NCBI GenBank assembly: GCA_041917755.1
Contig: JAYRWY010000010.1
Location: 1-64,000, forward strand
Reading direction: 5' to 3'
Source: RGZA01 sp041917755
Lineage (GTDB): Bacteria > Pseudomonadota > Alphaproteobacteria > UBA9219 > RGZA01
DNA length: 64,000 bases
Shown: positions 17,715 through 27,031 of the stretch, one piece after another
Layout of the letters: every line of letters begins with the position of its first letter
Numbering within the stretch: the stretch's first letter is position 1
The notes under the pieces: generated by a model
Database searches by the model: none
What the model was told of the DNA's origin: nothing
What the model saw: only the letters and a program-made list of their open reading frames with translations
Translations under genes and position numbers: made by a program

Positions 17715-20342
17715 ATGGAAAAGAATTACATCGCCAATGAAGTAGAAGCCAAGCACTACGCCCGCTGGGAACAATCCGGCGCGTTTGCCTGTGATCCTTC
17801 CTCTGGCAAACCTGCCTATACCATCATGATGCCGCCGCCCAACGTAACGGGCAGTCTGCATATGGGCCACGCGCTGACCTTCACTTTGCAAGATGTGTTG
17901 GTGCGCTATCAGCGCATGAAGGGTAAAGACACCCTCTGGCAACCCGGTACCGACCATGCGGGTATTGCAACCCAGATGTTGGTGGAACGTAAAATCGGCG
18001 CCGAAGAAAAAAAACGTCGTACCGATTTAGGTCGTGAAGAATTTTTAAAGCGCGTCTGGTTATGGAAAGAAGAGAGCGGCGGTACCATCACCCGCCAGCT
18101 TCGCCGCCTTGGTGCATCACCTGACTGGAAGCGTGAACGCTTCACATTGGATGAAGAACTTAATAAGGCAGTGAACAAAGTCTTTGTTGAACTGTACAAA
18201 CAAAAATTGATTTATAAAGACAACCGTTTGGTGAACTGGGACCCCAAACTGCAAACGGCTATTTCCGATTTGGAAGTTGAGCCGCGTGAAATCAAAGGCA
18301 ATCTGTGGCATTTCAAATATCCCGTCGATGGCACCGATACCTTTATTATCGTTGCAACCACGCGCCCTGAAACCATGCTGGGTGATACAGCCGTTGCCGT
18401 GAACCCCAATGATGATCGCTATAAATCATTGATTGGCAAGTTTGTGAAATTGCCTCTCGTGGGTCGTCTTATCCCGATTGTGGGTGATGATTACGCTGAC
18501 CCTGAAACCGGCAGCGGCGTAGTAAAAATTACCCCCGCGCATGATTTCAACGACTTTGAAGTTGGCAAGCGTCATAACCTGCCGATGATTAGTATCCTTG
18601 ATCGTCGCGGCTTCCTGAATAACGAAGTGCCCGAAGCTTATCGCGGCCTCGAACGTTTTGAAGCACGCAAAAAAGTTGTGGCCGATATCGAAGCCCTTGG
18701 TTTGCTCGAAAAAATTGAACCCCATCTGCACAAAGTCCCGCATGGTGACCGCTCCGGCGTGGTGATTGAGCCGTATTTGACTGAGCAATGGTATTGCGAT
18801 GCGGCCACCTTGGCCAAACCAGCACTAGAAGCGGTTGAAACAGGCAAGACCGAATTTGTGCCCAAACAATGGGAAAACACCTATTTTGAATGGATGCGCA
18901 ATATCCAGCCATGGTGCATTTCACGCCAGCTCTGGTGGGGTCATCAAATCCCCGCATGGTATGACGAAGCAGGCAAGGTCTACGTCGCAGAAACCGAAGC
19001 CGAGGCACAAAGCCAGGCTGGCGCAGGCGTCAAACTAAACCGCGATGAAGATGTGCTCGATACATGGTTCTCATCAGCGCTGTGGCCGTTCTCAACCCTT
19101 GGTTGGCCAAACAAAACACCAGAATTAAACCGCTATTACCCAACCGATGTATTGGTCACGGGCTTTGACATTATCTTCTTCTGGGTTGCCCGCATGATGA
19201 TGATGGGCATCCATTTCATGAAGGATGTGCCATTCCGTAAAATCTATATTCACGCGCTGGTGCGCGATGAAAAGGGACAAAAAATGTCCAAGACCAAGGG
19301 CAACGTGATTGACCCCTTGGATATGATTGATAAATACGGCACTGATGCGCTGCGTTTCACGCTTACCAATCTTTCAACCCCGGGCCGTGATATCAAATTG
19401 GCAACGGGCCGTATTGAAAGTGGCCGTAACTTTGCAACCAAGCTTTGGAACGCTGCGCGTTTCTGCGAAATGAACGAATGCGCCTTGGTAGGCGGCTTCA
19501 ATCCCGCCAACGTGAAGCATACCTTGAACAAATGGATTATCGGCGAATTGCTGGAAGCCACCCGCAAGGTAACCCATGCTCTGGATATCTACCGTTTTGA
19601 TGATGCGGCAACGGCCCTCTATCAATTCGCGTGGAATACCTATTGCGATTGGTATGTCGAGTTTTCCAAACCGCTATTTGCCAGCGATAACCCTGAGGTG
19701 AAGGCAGAAACAAAAGCAACATCCGCCTATGTATTGAATCAAATTCTGCATTTGCTGCAACCCATTATGCCCTATATCACCGAAGAAATCTGGCAGGCCT
19801 TTAATAACAAGCCGAATGATTTGTTGATGCTGCAAAAATGGCCAACAGAATTTGCAATTGATACAACTGCGGCGATGGATGAAATGCGCTGGGTTATTGA
19901 TGCCATCGGCATCATCCGTTCCGTCCGTGCGGAATTGAACGTGCCTGCTGCCACCAATATTCAGCTGATTATTCAAGGCGCGGATGACACCATTAAGCAC
20001 CGCCTTACTGCGTATAAAGACTTTATATTCAAAATGGCGCGTGTGGCTGGTCTGTCTTATGACGGCACCATCCCCAAAGATGCTGCGCAGGCGGTATTGG
20101 GCAACACCACCTTTGTGATGCCACTCGCAGGCGTGATTGATTTAGATGCCGAACGTGCGCGTATTGAAAAAGAACACAAGAAAATCTTTGAAGAAGCCGC
20201 GCGTCTGGAGCAAAAGCTCGGCAATCCACAATTTGCAGATTTTGCCCCGCAGGAAGTGGTGGCCGATCACCGCGAACGTCTGGAACAAGCCCGCATCACA
20301 TTGGCTAATCTTGATGCTGCAAAGGCCAGATTATCAGCTTAA
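17715..20342 (+). CDS. valS: valyl-tRNA synthetase
   Basis: Class I aminoacyl-tRNA synthetase of 875 residues. The HIGH motif appears as HMGH (49-52) and the KMSKS motif as KMSKTKGN (about 522). The editing domain carries TTRPETMLGDTAVAV, and the C-terminal coiled-coil arm (DAERARIEKEHKKIFEEAARLE) is typical of ValS. All domains are intact. It converges on the periplasmic protein gene at 20339 with a 4-bp overlap. Confidence 0.98.
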   Translation: MEKNYIANEVEAKHYARWEQSGAFACDPSSGKPAYTIMMPPPNVTGSLHMGHALTFTLQDVLVRYQRMKGKDTLWQPGTDHAGIATQMLVERKIGAEEKKRRTDLGREEFLKRVWLWKEESGGTITRQLRRLGASPDWKRERFTLDEELNKAVNKVFVELYKQKLIYKDNRLVNWDPKLQTAISDLEVEPREIKGNLWHFKYPVDGTDTFIIVATTRPETMLGDTAVAVNPNDDRYKSLIGKFVKLPLVGRLIPIVGDDYADPETGSGVVKITPAHDFNDFEVGKRHNLPMISILDRRGFLNNEVPEAYRGLERFEARKKVVADIEALGLLEKIEPHLHKVPHGDRSGVVIEPYLTEQWYCDAATLAKPALEAVETGKTEFVPKQWENTYFEWMRNIQPWCISRQLWWGHQIPAWYDEAGKVYVAETEAEAQSQAGAGVKLNRDEDVLDTWFSSALWPFSTLGWPNKTPELNRYYPTDVLVTGFDIIFFWVARMMMMGIHFMKDVPFRKIYIHALVRDEKGQKMSKTKGNVIDPLDMIDKYGTDALRFTLTNLSTPGRDIKLATGRIESGRNFATKLWNAARFCEMNECALVGGFNPANVKHTLNKWIIGELLEATRKVTHALDIYRFDDAATALYQFAWNTYCDWYVEFSKPLFASDNPEVKAETKATSAYVLNQILHLLQPIMPYITEEIWQAFNNKPNDLLMLQKWPTEFAIDTTAAMDEMRWVIDAIGIIRSVRAELNVPAATNIQLIIQGADDTIKHRLTAYKDFIFKMARVAGLSYDGTIPKDAAQAVLGNTTFVMPLAGVIDLDAERARIEKEHKKIFEEAARLEQKLGNPQFADFAPQEVVADHRERLEQARITLANLDAAKARLSA

Positions 20343-21220
20343 TTTTGTTCTTTAATCTCGACGCTTTCTTGCGGCACCGTGAATAACGTCAAAATGGCGG
20401 CCATATTATCACCGCTATCCTTGATTTGCGTGGTAGCCACCATGCCCAGTTCTTTTTCAAGCGGATGACCCAGCACATTTACAATCGACACTTCTTTGTT
20501 TTGAGTGGGTAGGCGCTCATAATCGGTTTTGGCATCCACAATTTTGGTAATGGTCAATCCATCCATCACAGCTTTCAATTCTTTGTGAATGGCGGTTGAT
20601 GCACCATCCTTGGCAATCACATCGCATTTACCACTGCTGGTATCTTTAGCGAGCATGTAATAATTGCCGTTCAATACCACATCCCAGTATTGCGTTGTCA
20701 CGGTGCCATTCACAACAGGTGCAAAAATGGCTTTGCGCTCGGTATCCAATCGCGGGAAGCTATCATCAAGAAATTTGACCATCTCATTGGTACGGCCATA
20801 AAATTTAAAGCATGAGCCAATGAAAAACCGCACCAACCGTTCTGCACGGTCTTTGTATTGTGCTTTGGTTAAACGACTTTGTTTGGCTGTGGGGGCTAGC
20901 TTTTCTAAAGACAGCTCTTCATCACCGCTGGGGCTAAATACGCCATTCACCACCTTTGATTTCGGCTTTGGTTGCGCTTTAACAGGCGCATCTTCTTTTG
21001 CTGGTGCTTCCTGTGCGGCTGCTTCTTCGACTTTTGGCGCATCGTCCTTGGCTTCTGCTTCTTGCTTTGGTTCTTGTGCGGGCTCTGCCAATGGTTCGCT
21101 TTCAACCGGCGGCTGGGGGCGGGTGCCAAAGTTGTACCGTTTGGTTCCTTCCTCGGCACAGGCATCAAATGACAATAACAACAGCGCCGCAGTCAGCGCA
21201 AACAAAGCAAGGTTTCTCAT
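20339..21220 (-). CDS. periplasmic protein of unknown function
   Basis: A 293-residue protein with a signal peptide (MRNLALFALTAALLLLSFDACA). The mature part begins with a Pro/Glu/Ala/Lys-rich, probably disordered region (about 25-105). A folded C-terminal domain of about 170 residues follows, with two cysteines (GSCFKFYGRT and SGKCDVIAKD) that could form a disulphide. No family is recognised. The frame is open upstream into the nfeD gene, but the ATG at 21220 gives the signal peptide. It lies 2 bp after nfeD, suggesting co-transcription with the NfeD/stomatin pair. Confidence 0.75.
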   Translation of the reverse strand: MRNLALFALTAALLLLSFDACAEEGTKRYNFGTRPQPPVESEPLAEPAQEPKQEAEAKDDAPKVEEAAAQEAPAKEDAPVKAQPKPKSKVVNGVFSPSGDEELSLEKLAPTAKQSRLTKAQYKDRAERLVRFFIGSCFKFYGRTNEMVKFLDDSFPRLDTERKAIFAPVVNGTVTTQYWDVVLNGNYYMLAKDTSSGKCDVIAKDGASTAIHKELKAVMDGLTITKIVDAKTDYERLPTQNKEVSIVNVLGHPLEKELGMVATTQIKDSGDNMAAILTLFTVPQESVEIKEQN

Positions 21221-21222
21221 CA

Positions 21223-21660
21223 CTAGGCTTTCTCGACTTTCAATTCGGTTCCATCCACACCAACTACCTTGGCCTTTGCACCTACAGGCATATCGGGGCC
21301 TGTTACAGACCACAGCGTATCGCCAACTTGGGCTTTACCGCGTCCGTTTTCAATGGCGGTTTCTATCACAACGACTTCGCCCACCCACTGCGCTCCGCGT
21401 TTATTGAGCGTGGAGGCGTTGTGCTCGTGCTTCTTACCTTTCATCATGATGCGGGTAATAAAGAAGCTGCCTACGCCCAATACCGAGAACAACGTCCATT
21501 GTACGCTCCACCACAAATCGGGTATCGCCACCATTACAAGACCAACGGCCAATGCCGCCACGCCCAGCCATAAAAAGAAAAAGCTGGGAATGAGCATTTC
21601 CAACGCCATCAAGCTAAAGCCCAATGCAATCCAATGCCAAAAGAGCATAGTTTCCTCCAC
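21223..21660 (-). CDS. NfeD-family membrane protein
   Basis: A 145-residue protein with two or three membrane helices in the first 70 residues and a C-terminal OB-fold domain (GEVVVIETAIENGRGKAQVGDTLWSV), the short NfeD type. NfeD proteins pair with stomatin-like proteins in membrane microdomain organisation or quality control. The SPFH gene is immediately upstream with a 3-bp gap, as usual. Confidence 0.88.
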   Translation of the reverse strand: MEETMLFWHWIALGFSLMALEMLIPSFFFLWLGVAALAVGLVMVAIPDLWWSVQWTLFSVLGVGSFFITRIMMKGKKHEHNASTLNKRGAQWVGEVVVIETAIENGRGKAQVGDTLWSVTGPDMPVGAKAKVVGVDGTELKVEKA

Positions 21661-21663
21661 TAA

Positions 21664-22623
21664 TTAATTTTTATTGGTCCATGGGCCAGATGGAGCGGCA
21701 GCACCATCCTTGCTTTGTTTCAATGCATCTTTGGCAAGCTCTGCAACACCGCCAATCGAACTGATAAGTCCGCTCATTTCCATGGGCATAAATACCATTT
21801 TCTGGTTATTAGACGATGCCATGGATTTAAACGCTTCCACATATTTTTGTGCTACGAAGTAATTCAATGCACCCACGTGGCCCTTGCCAATGGCATCAGA
21901 AACCATTTGGGTTGCCTTGGCTTCTGCTTCACCAGAACGCTCACGTGCTTCTGCATCTAAAAACGCCGCTTGTTTACGCGCTTCTGCGCTCAACACTTCG
22001 GCTTGCTTTTGGCCTTCGGCCTTCAAAATTGCGGCTTGCTTGTAACCTTCTGCTTCCAGGATTTGTGCGCGGCGCTCACGTTCGGCCTTCATCTGGCGTG
22101 CCATGCTATCCACCAAATCGCGTGGTGGTTGAATATCGCGGATTTCAATGCGGGTAAGTTTCAAGCCCCAAGGTTTGGTTGCTTCATCCACCACATGCAT
22201 CAATTCCGCATTGATTTTATTGCGCTGGGATAGCAATTCATCCAGATCCATCGAACCCATCACGGTACGCAAATTGGTCATCACCAAATTCAGGATGGCT
22301 ACGCGCAAATTGCTGACTTCATAGGCAGACTTTGCAGCATCCAAGACTTGATAGAACACCACGCCGTCGGCGGTCACCATTGCGTTATCTTTGGTAATGA
22401 TTTGCTGGGATGGAATATCCATCACCTGTTCCATCATGTTGATTTTCGCGCCAACACGTTCAATAAACGGCATGATAAAATGCAGGCCGGGCTCCAAGGT
22501 GCGCGTATAGCGGCCAAAACTTTCCAACGTGTATTCCATTCCTTGCGAAATCACGACAATCCCGCTGCGGATGAACACCACCGCTAAGACTACTAATGCA
22601 ACTACATATACTTCTACAGGCAT
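21664..22623 (-). CDS. SPFH/stomatin-like protein (QmcA-like)
   Basis: A 319-residue membrane-anchored SPFH-domain protein. An N-terminal hydrophobic anchor (about 4-24) is followed by the SPFH domain (GLHFIMPFIERVGAKINMMEQVMDIPSQ). A coiled-coil rich in Ala, Glu, Lys and Gln (about 180-245) shows repeated AEGYKQA/AEGQKQA/AEARKQA segments. Such proteins oligomerise into membrane scaffolds and often modulate proteases. It is paired with nfeD. Confidence 0.92.
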   Translation of the reverse strand: MPVEVYVVALVVLAVVFIRSGIVVISQGMEYTLESFGRYTRTLEPGLHFIMPFIERVGAKINMMEQVMDIPSQQIITKDNAMVTADGVVFYQVLDAAKSAYEVSNLRVAILNLVMTNLRTVMGSMDLDELLSQRNKINAELMHVVDEATKPWGLKLTRIEIRDIQPPRDLVDSMARQMKAERERRAQILEAEGYKQAAILKAEGQKQAEVLSAEARKQAAFLDAEARERSGEAEAKATQMVSDAIGKGHVGALNYFVAQKYVEAFKSMASSNNQKMVFMPMEMSGLISSIGGVAELAKDALKQSKDGAAAPSGPWTNKN

Positions 22624-22645
22624 GGTTCTCTCCTTTTTTCACATT

Positions 22646-24052
22646 CTATTTTAAGGCGTCGTCAATACGGCCAAGTGTTTCGGTTTTACCCAAAATACTT
22701 GCTACTTCAAAAATGGGTGGTGATACGTTTGAACCGCTAAGTGCTGCGCGTAATGGCTGCGCGGCATCGCCAAGCTTTTTGCCTTGCGCGGCGGCGTATT
22801 CCTTTATGGCGGTTTCAATACTGTGAGCCGAAAAATCACCCAATGCATCAATCACACCGCGCAATTGTGCCAGCATGGCTTTGGCATCTTGGGTGAGGAT
22901 TTTCTTTGCGCCATCATTGAGCGGCAGAGGGCGCGGGGTCACATAAAACACGGCGCTTTCTGTCAAGTCTTTCAAGTTCTTGGCGCGTTGTTTTAAACCA
23001 GCCATTCCTTTGGCAAGCATACCCAGCTGTGCGTCATTTGGCGCATGTCCCGTGATTTCGTTAAGGCGCGGTGCAATGGCCTTGGCCAATGCCGCATCAT
23101 CCATCTCGCGCATATAATGTGAATTCACGGAATCCAGTTTCACATAATCAAACTTGGCGGGTGATGAAACAATATGTTCAAGGTTGAACCATTCAATCGC
23201 CTGCTGGGTGGAGATAATTTCATCATCACCATGTGACCAACCAAGACGCAGTAAATAATTGCGCACGGCAACGGGCAAATAACCCATCTTGCGGTATTCA
23301 TCCACGCCCAATGCGCCATGGCGCTTGGACATTTTTTGTCCATCACTACCGTGAATAAGGGGGATGTGTGCATATTCTGGAATAGGCCAACCCATCGCCT
23401 TTAAAATCTGCACTTGGCGGAAGGTGTTGGTGAAATGGTCATCTCCGCGAATAACGTGGTTCACGCCCATATCATGGTCATCAACCACCACCGATAACAT
23501 ATAGGTTGGCGAACCATCGGAGCGCAGCAACACCATATCATCCAGCTGTGAATTCTGTACCGTCACTTCACCGCGTACGTGATCTTTTACAGTTGTCTCG
23601 CCCGTTTGCGGCGCTTTCAAACGCACCACAAATGGCGCGCCTGCAGGTGCGTCTTTGGGATCGCGGTCACGCCAACGTCCATCATAGCGCATGGGCAAGC
23701 CATTGGCTTTTTGATGGTTACGCATTTCCTCAAGCTCTTGCTGCGTGCAATAGCATTTATACGCTTGGCCTTTGGCCAACATTTCATTTGCAATCTCTGC
23801 ATGGCGCGGCTGATGTTTGGATTGCAGATAAAGCTCGGTGTTATTATCCCAATCCAGCTCCAGCCATTTCATACCTTCCACAATGGCGTCTATGGCGGCT
23901 TGGGTGGAACGCTCCTTATCTGTGTCCTCGATACGCAGTAAGAACTTACCCTTATGGTGGCGGGCAAACAGCCAGTTAAAAAGGGCCGTGCGTGCGCCGC
24001 CAATATGCAAAAATCCGGTTGGGGAGGGGGGGAAACGCGTAACAACAGTCAT
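22646..24052 (-). CDS. gltX: glutamyl-tRNA synthetase
   Basis: Class I synthetase of 468 residues with HIGH as HIGG (RFPPSPTGFLHIGGARTALF) and KMSKRHGALG at about residue 239. The anticodon-binding C-terminal region is intact (length normal). Alphaproteobacteria often carry two GltX copies, one charging tRNA-Gln as well; which one this is cannot be told from the window. Confidence 0.96.
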   Translation of the reverse strand: MTVVTRFPPSPTGFLHIGGARTALFNWLFARHHKGKFLLRIEDTDKERSTQAAIDAIVEGMKWLELDWDNNTELYLQSKHQPRHAEIANEMLAKGQAYKCYCTQQELEEMRNHQKANGLPMRYDGRWRDRDPKDAPAGAPFVVRLKAPQTGETTVKDHVRGEVTVQNSQLDDMVLLRSDGSPTYMLSVVVDDHDMGVNHVIRGDDHFTNTFRQVQILKAMGWPIPEYAHIPLIHGSDGQKMSKRHGALGVDEYRKMGYLPVAVRNYLLRLGWSHGDDEIISTQQAIEWFNLEHIVSSPAKFDYVKLDSVNSHYMREMDDAALAKAIAPRLNEITGHAPNDAQLGMLAKGMAGLKQRAKNLKDLTESAVFYVTPRPLPLNDGAKKILTQDAKAMLAQLRGVIDALGDFSAHSIETAIKEYAAAQGKKLGDAAQPLRAALSGSNVSPPIFEVASILGKTETLGRIDDALK

Positions 24053-24124
24053 AAGGTAGCTTTATAGGGGGGATAGGGGCTTCAAATATGAATCATAAGG
24101 AGCTAAACCATAAGCGATAACCTC

Positions 24125-26197
24125 ATGATTTCCAAGATATCCCTATTTAAGCCTTTTATTGAAGAACGCGACCGCTGGTTCCTGTGGCTACCGGTCTTTA
24201 TGGGCTGTGGGATTGGGCTTTACTTCTCTTGGCCGTCCGAGCCTGCCTTATGGCTCTGCATTGCCCTGCCGCTGATTGTGGCAGTGGTTATCTATATCCT
24301 GCGTCATCACGTCCTGCTGCCGGCACTGGTCGCATTGCTGGCATTCTGCATCGGACATCTCGCCGCCAAAATTGAAACCATCCTGATTGCACAACCTGTC
24401 TTAACCTCTTTCATCGAACGGGCGGAGGTCACTGGCCGTGTCATGGCTATCAACCATCTACCTGATGGCTTTCGGGTTTGGCTGGAAGATGTTCAAATCG
24501 AAGGTGTCTTGCAAAAAGATACCCCGCATAAAATTCGTGTGAAGGTAAAATCAAACGCCAATCTTCCATCCCCGGGGGATTGGGTGGTGCTGCGTGCATC
24601 GCTCTATCCACTCTCCCGTCCAGCAGAGCCCGGCGGGTTCGATTTCCGCCGCTATGCCTTTTTCCAGGGCTATGGTGCAACCGGCTATACACTTGCTCCG
24701 TGGCGTAAGGCAGAAGGCTTGCCACCCAACCTGATGCAATCGGTTGCCCTCTATTTCGAACGCGTCCGCGTCAGTATCAATGAAAAACTATTCGCGCAGG
24801 GTAAGGATAGAAATACCGCCGTTGCCTCTGCCCTCATTAGTGGCGATCAATCCACGATTGATAAAGGCACTATGCAAGCCATGCGGGTGTCTGGTATCTC
24901 GCACATTTTATCGGTGTCGGGGCTGCACATTACCCTTGTCGCGGGTATTGTGTTTTATGTGCTGCGCGCCATCATGGCGCTGATCCCGTGGGTTAATATA
25001 CAATTCCATACCAAAAAAATTGCGGCATTCTTCGCCATGTGTGCGGCCATGTACTATACGTTCATGTGCGCTGCGCCCATTCCTGCGGTACGTTCATTAT
25101 TGATGAGCAGTCTGATTTTAATTGCGGTTATGGTTGACCGCCGCGCATTATCCATGCGCCTCGTTGCCTTTGCTGCATTGGTTAGTTTGCTGATATCACC
25201 TGTATCATTATTTGACCCCAGCTTTCAGTTATCATTTGGTGCTGTGATGGCATTAATTGCGGCATTTGAAAAAAATGAAATCGCTTTATTGCGTGCATTT
25301 AAAAGCGAAGGATGGTTTGGAAAAATTCGCCAATTCATTTTTGGCTCTATTGCATCATCCATTATCGCTACCATTGCGACCTTGCCGTTGATTTTATATT
25401 ACTTCCAGCAAATTAACTGGTACGGCGTAATCACTAATTTGATTGCCATCCCGCTCAGTACCTTCATCATCATGCCTATGGCGCTTATCTCGGCGCTCGC
25501 TATGCCATTCGACCTGCAATATTGGCCGATTATGGGAATGAATACCGGTATTAAATGGATGATTGATAGCGCGGAATTTGTATCAAACTGGCCGGGCGCC
25601 GCAACCTATCATCCGGCGATGCCATTTGCTGCACTGCTGTTAGTAACCTTTGGCGGGGTGTGGGTTTGCATCTGGCAAAAGCCCTGGCGGTTTTTGGGTC
25701 TTATCCCGTTTGTTCTGGGTACGCTTACATTTTTAATCACGCCCCGTCCGGATGTGTTTGTCGCCGAAGACGGCATTACCATTGGCGTTCGTCTTGCTGA
25801 TAATCATTTATTAGTACGCGCCAAATCGCGTGAAGATTTTACGGTACAGTCATGGCATCAACGCAATGGTCATATGAACGGTGACTTCACTGGCATGCAA
25901 AACTGGTTTGATGTGATGGAGCAGGGCGGTATCGAAGACGTTCAATGCAAGGACCACACCTGTGTGCTTACACGCTATGGCAAACACATCGCTTTTCCAA
26001 TGCTCAAAGATGATGTCCCAGCTTTATGCGAACATGCAGATATCATTATATCGCCTGCTGAAACCGATGCATGTGCGGATAAAACCATCACACCCAAGCA
26101 AGCTGAGCAAGGGGGTGCCTATGTACTTTACATCAATAAAGACGGGGTTGAGGTAAAACGCAGCGAGCTGTTTGCAGGCCGCGCATGGTCCCGTTAG
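24125..26197 (+). CDS. comEC: ComEC/Rec2-type DNA uptake channel homologue
   Basis: A 690-residue integral membrane protein. An N-terminal DUF4131-like part with OB-like region (residues about 1-190) is followed by the competence domain, with the hallmark SGISHILSVSGLHITLVAGIVF and about eight membrane helices. The C-terminal 130 residues lie outside the membrane but lack the HxHxDH metallo-beta-lactamase motif seen in full ComEC. The protein would import single-stranded DNA across the inner membrane if other competence genes exist. None is in this window. It converges on lexA with a 1-bp gap. Confidence 0.88.
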   Translation: MISKISLFKPFIEERDRWFLWLPVFMGCGIGLYFSWPSEPALWLCIALPLIVAVVIYILRHHVLLPALVALLAFCIGHLAAKIETILIAQPVLTSFIERAEVTGRVMAINHLPDGFRVWLEDVQIEGVLQKDTPHKIRVKVKSNANLPSPGDWVVLRASLYPLSRPAEPGGFDFRRYAFFQGYGATGYTLAPWRKAEGLPPNLMQSVALYFERVRVSINEKLFAQGKDRNTAVASALISGDQSTIDKGTMQAMRVSGISHILSVSGLHITLVAGIVFYVLRAIMALIPWVNIQFHTKKIAAFFAMCAAMYYTFMCAAPIPAVRSLLMSSLILIAVMVDRRALSMRLVAFAALVSLLISPVSLFDPSFQLSFGAVMALIAAFEKNEIALLRAFKSEGWFGKIRQFIFGSIASSIIATIATLPLILYYFQQINWYGVITNLIAIPLSTFIIMPMALISALAMPFDLQYWPIMGMNTGIKWMIDSAEFVSNWPGAATYHPAMPFAALLLVTFGGVWVCIWQKPWRFLGLIPFVLGTLTFLITPRPDVFVAEDGITIGVRLADNHLLVRAKSREDFTVQSWHQRNGHMNGDFTGMQNWFDVMEQGGIEDVQCKDHTCVLTRYGKHIAFPMLKDDVPALCEHADIIISPAETDACADKTITPKQAEQGGAYVLYINKDGVEVKRSELFAGRAWSR

Positions 26198-26198
26198 C

Positions 26199-26918
26199 TC
26201 AGTAGCGGCGTAACAGCCCAACCAGCTTTCCTTGCACGCGAATGCGTGCGGCAGGATAGGTCATGGTTTTGTAATTGTGATTAGCCGGGACAAGGTCCAC
26301 CACATTGCCTTTTTTATAAAGGCTCTTGAGGGTGACTTCCTGCTCGTCAATCAATGCCACGGCAATGGTGCCATTATCGACCATTTCGCATTGCTGGATA
26401 ATCACGGTATCGCCGTCATGAATGCCGGCTTCCACCATACTATCACCCGATACCTCCAATACATAATGCTCTCCGCGACCCAGAAGGGCGGTCGGCACAT
26501 CCATAAAGCGGGTTGTATCGCGAAGCGCTTCAATACCCGTACCTGCCGCAATGCGGCCGAGAAGGGGAAGCTGCGTTACTGCATCTGAAACGTGTTCGGC
26601 AACGCGTGCAGCCATATGGTTCAATTGTGCGCCAATGCGCTCGCCCGTCTGTTTAACGGCAGAGGTGGTTTTTTGAACCGCGTTGGAAAGCTTCTGGCTG
26701 GCGGTTTCGGGTAGCTTGATAACTTCCAAAGCGCGGGCACGGTGAGCTAAACGGCGGATGAATCCGCGTTCCTCAAGGCCGGAAATAAGGCGATGAATGC
26801 CTGATTTCGATTTTAGACGCAGTGCGTCCTTCATTTCGTCAAAGGACGGGGAAATGCCGTCCTTGCCAAGGCGATCATGGATAAAAAGCAGCAATTCTTG
26901 TTGTTTTCGCGTTAGCAT
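26199..26918 (-). CDS. lexA: SOS repressor LexA
   Basis: A 239-residue repressor with a winged-helix DNA-binding domain (1-65, including FDEMKDALRLKSKSGIHRLI), a helical linker of about 45 residues, and an S24 peptidase domain. The self-cleavage bond is A125-G126 (GRIAAGTGIEAL), with catalytic serine S160 (SGDSM) and lysine K198. The start at 26918 (MLTRKQQELL) matches the family; the frame also allows ATGs at 26930 and 26954. Its promoter carries an SOS box (26973-26987), consistent with autoregulation. The long linker is usual in alphaproteobacterial LexA. Confidence 0.95.
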   Translation of the reverse strand: MLTRKQQELLLFIHDRLGKDGISPSFDEMKDALRLKSKSGIHRLISGLEERGFIRRLAHRARALEVIKLPETASQKLSNAVQKTTSAVKQTGERIGAQLNHMAARVAEHVSDAVTQLPLLGRIAAGTGIEALRDTTRFMDVPTALLGRGEHYVLEVSGDSMVEAGIHDGDTVIIQQCEMVDNGTIAVALIDEQEVTLKSLYKKGNVVDLVPANHNYKTMTYPAARIRVQGKLVGLLRRY

Positions 26919-26972
26919 GGCTTGCCTCATGACAGAATTGAGAACAAAGAACAAAAGATGAATACTTCTTTT

Positions 26973-26987
26973 GTTCTAGTTTAGTTC
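26973..26987. promoter_or_regulatory. LexA-binding SOS box (GTTC-N7-GTTC)
   Basis: The sequence GTTCTAGTTTAGTTC is an exact match to the alphaproteobacterial SOS box, a direct repeat of GTTC with seven bases between. It lies 55 bp upstream of the lexA start at 26918, the expected place for autorepression. Confidence 0.85.
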
Positions 26988-27031
26988 TGTGGATAAAGTC
27001 AAGAGGATTTTTTGAAGCCTAGGGCGGAAAG

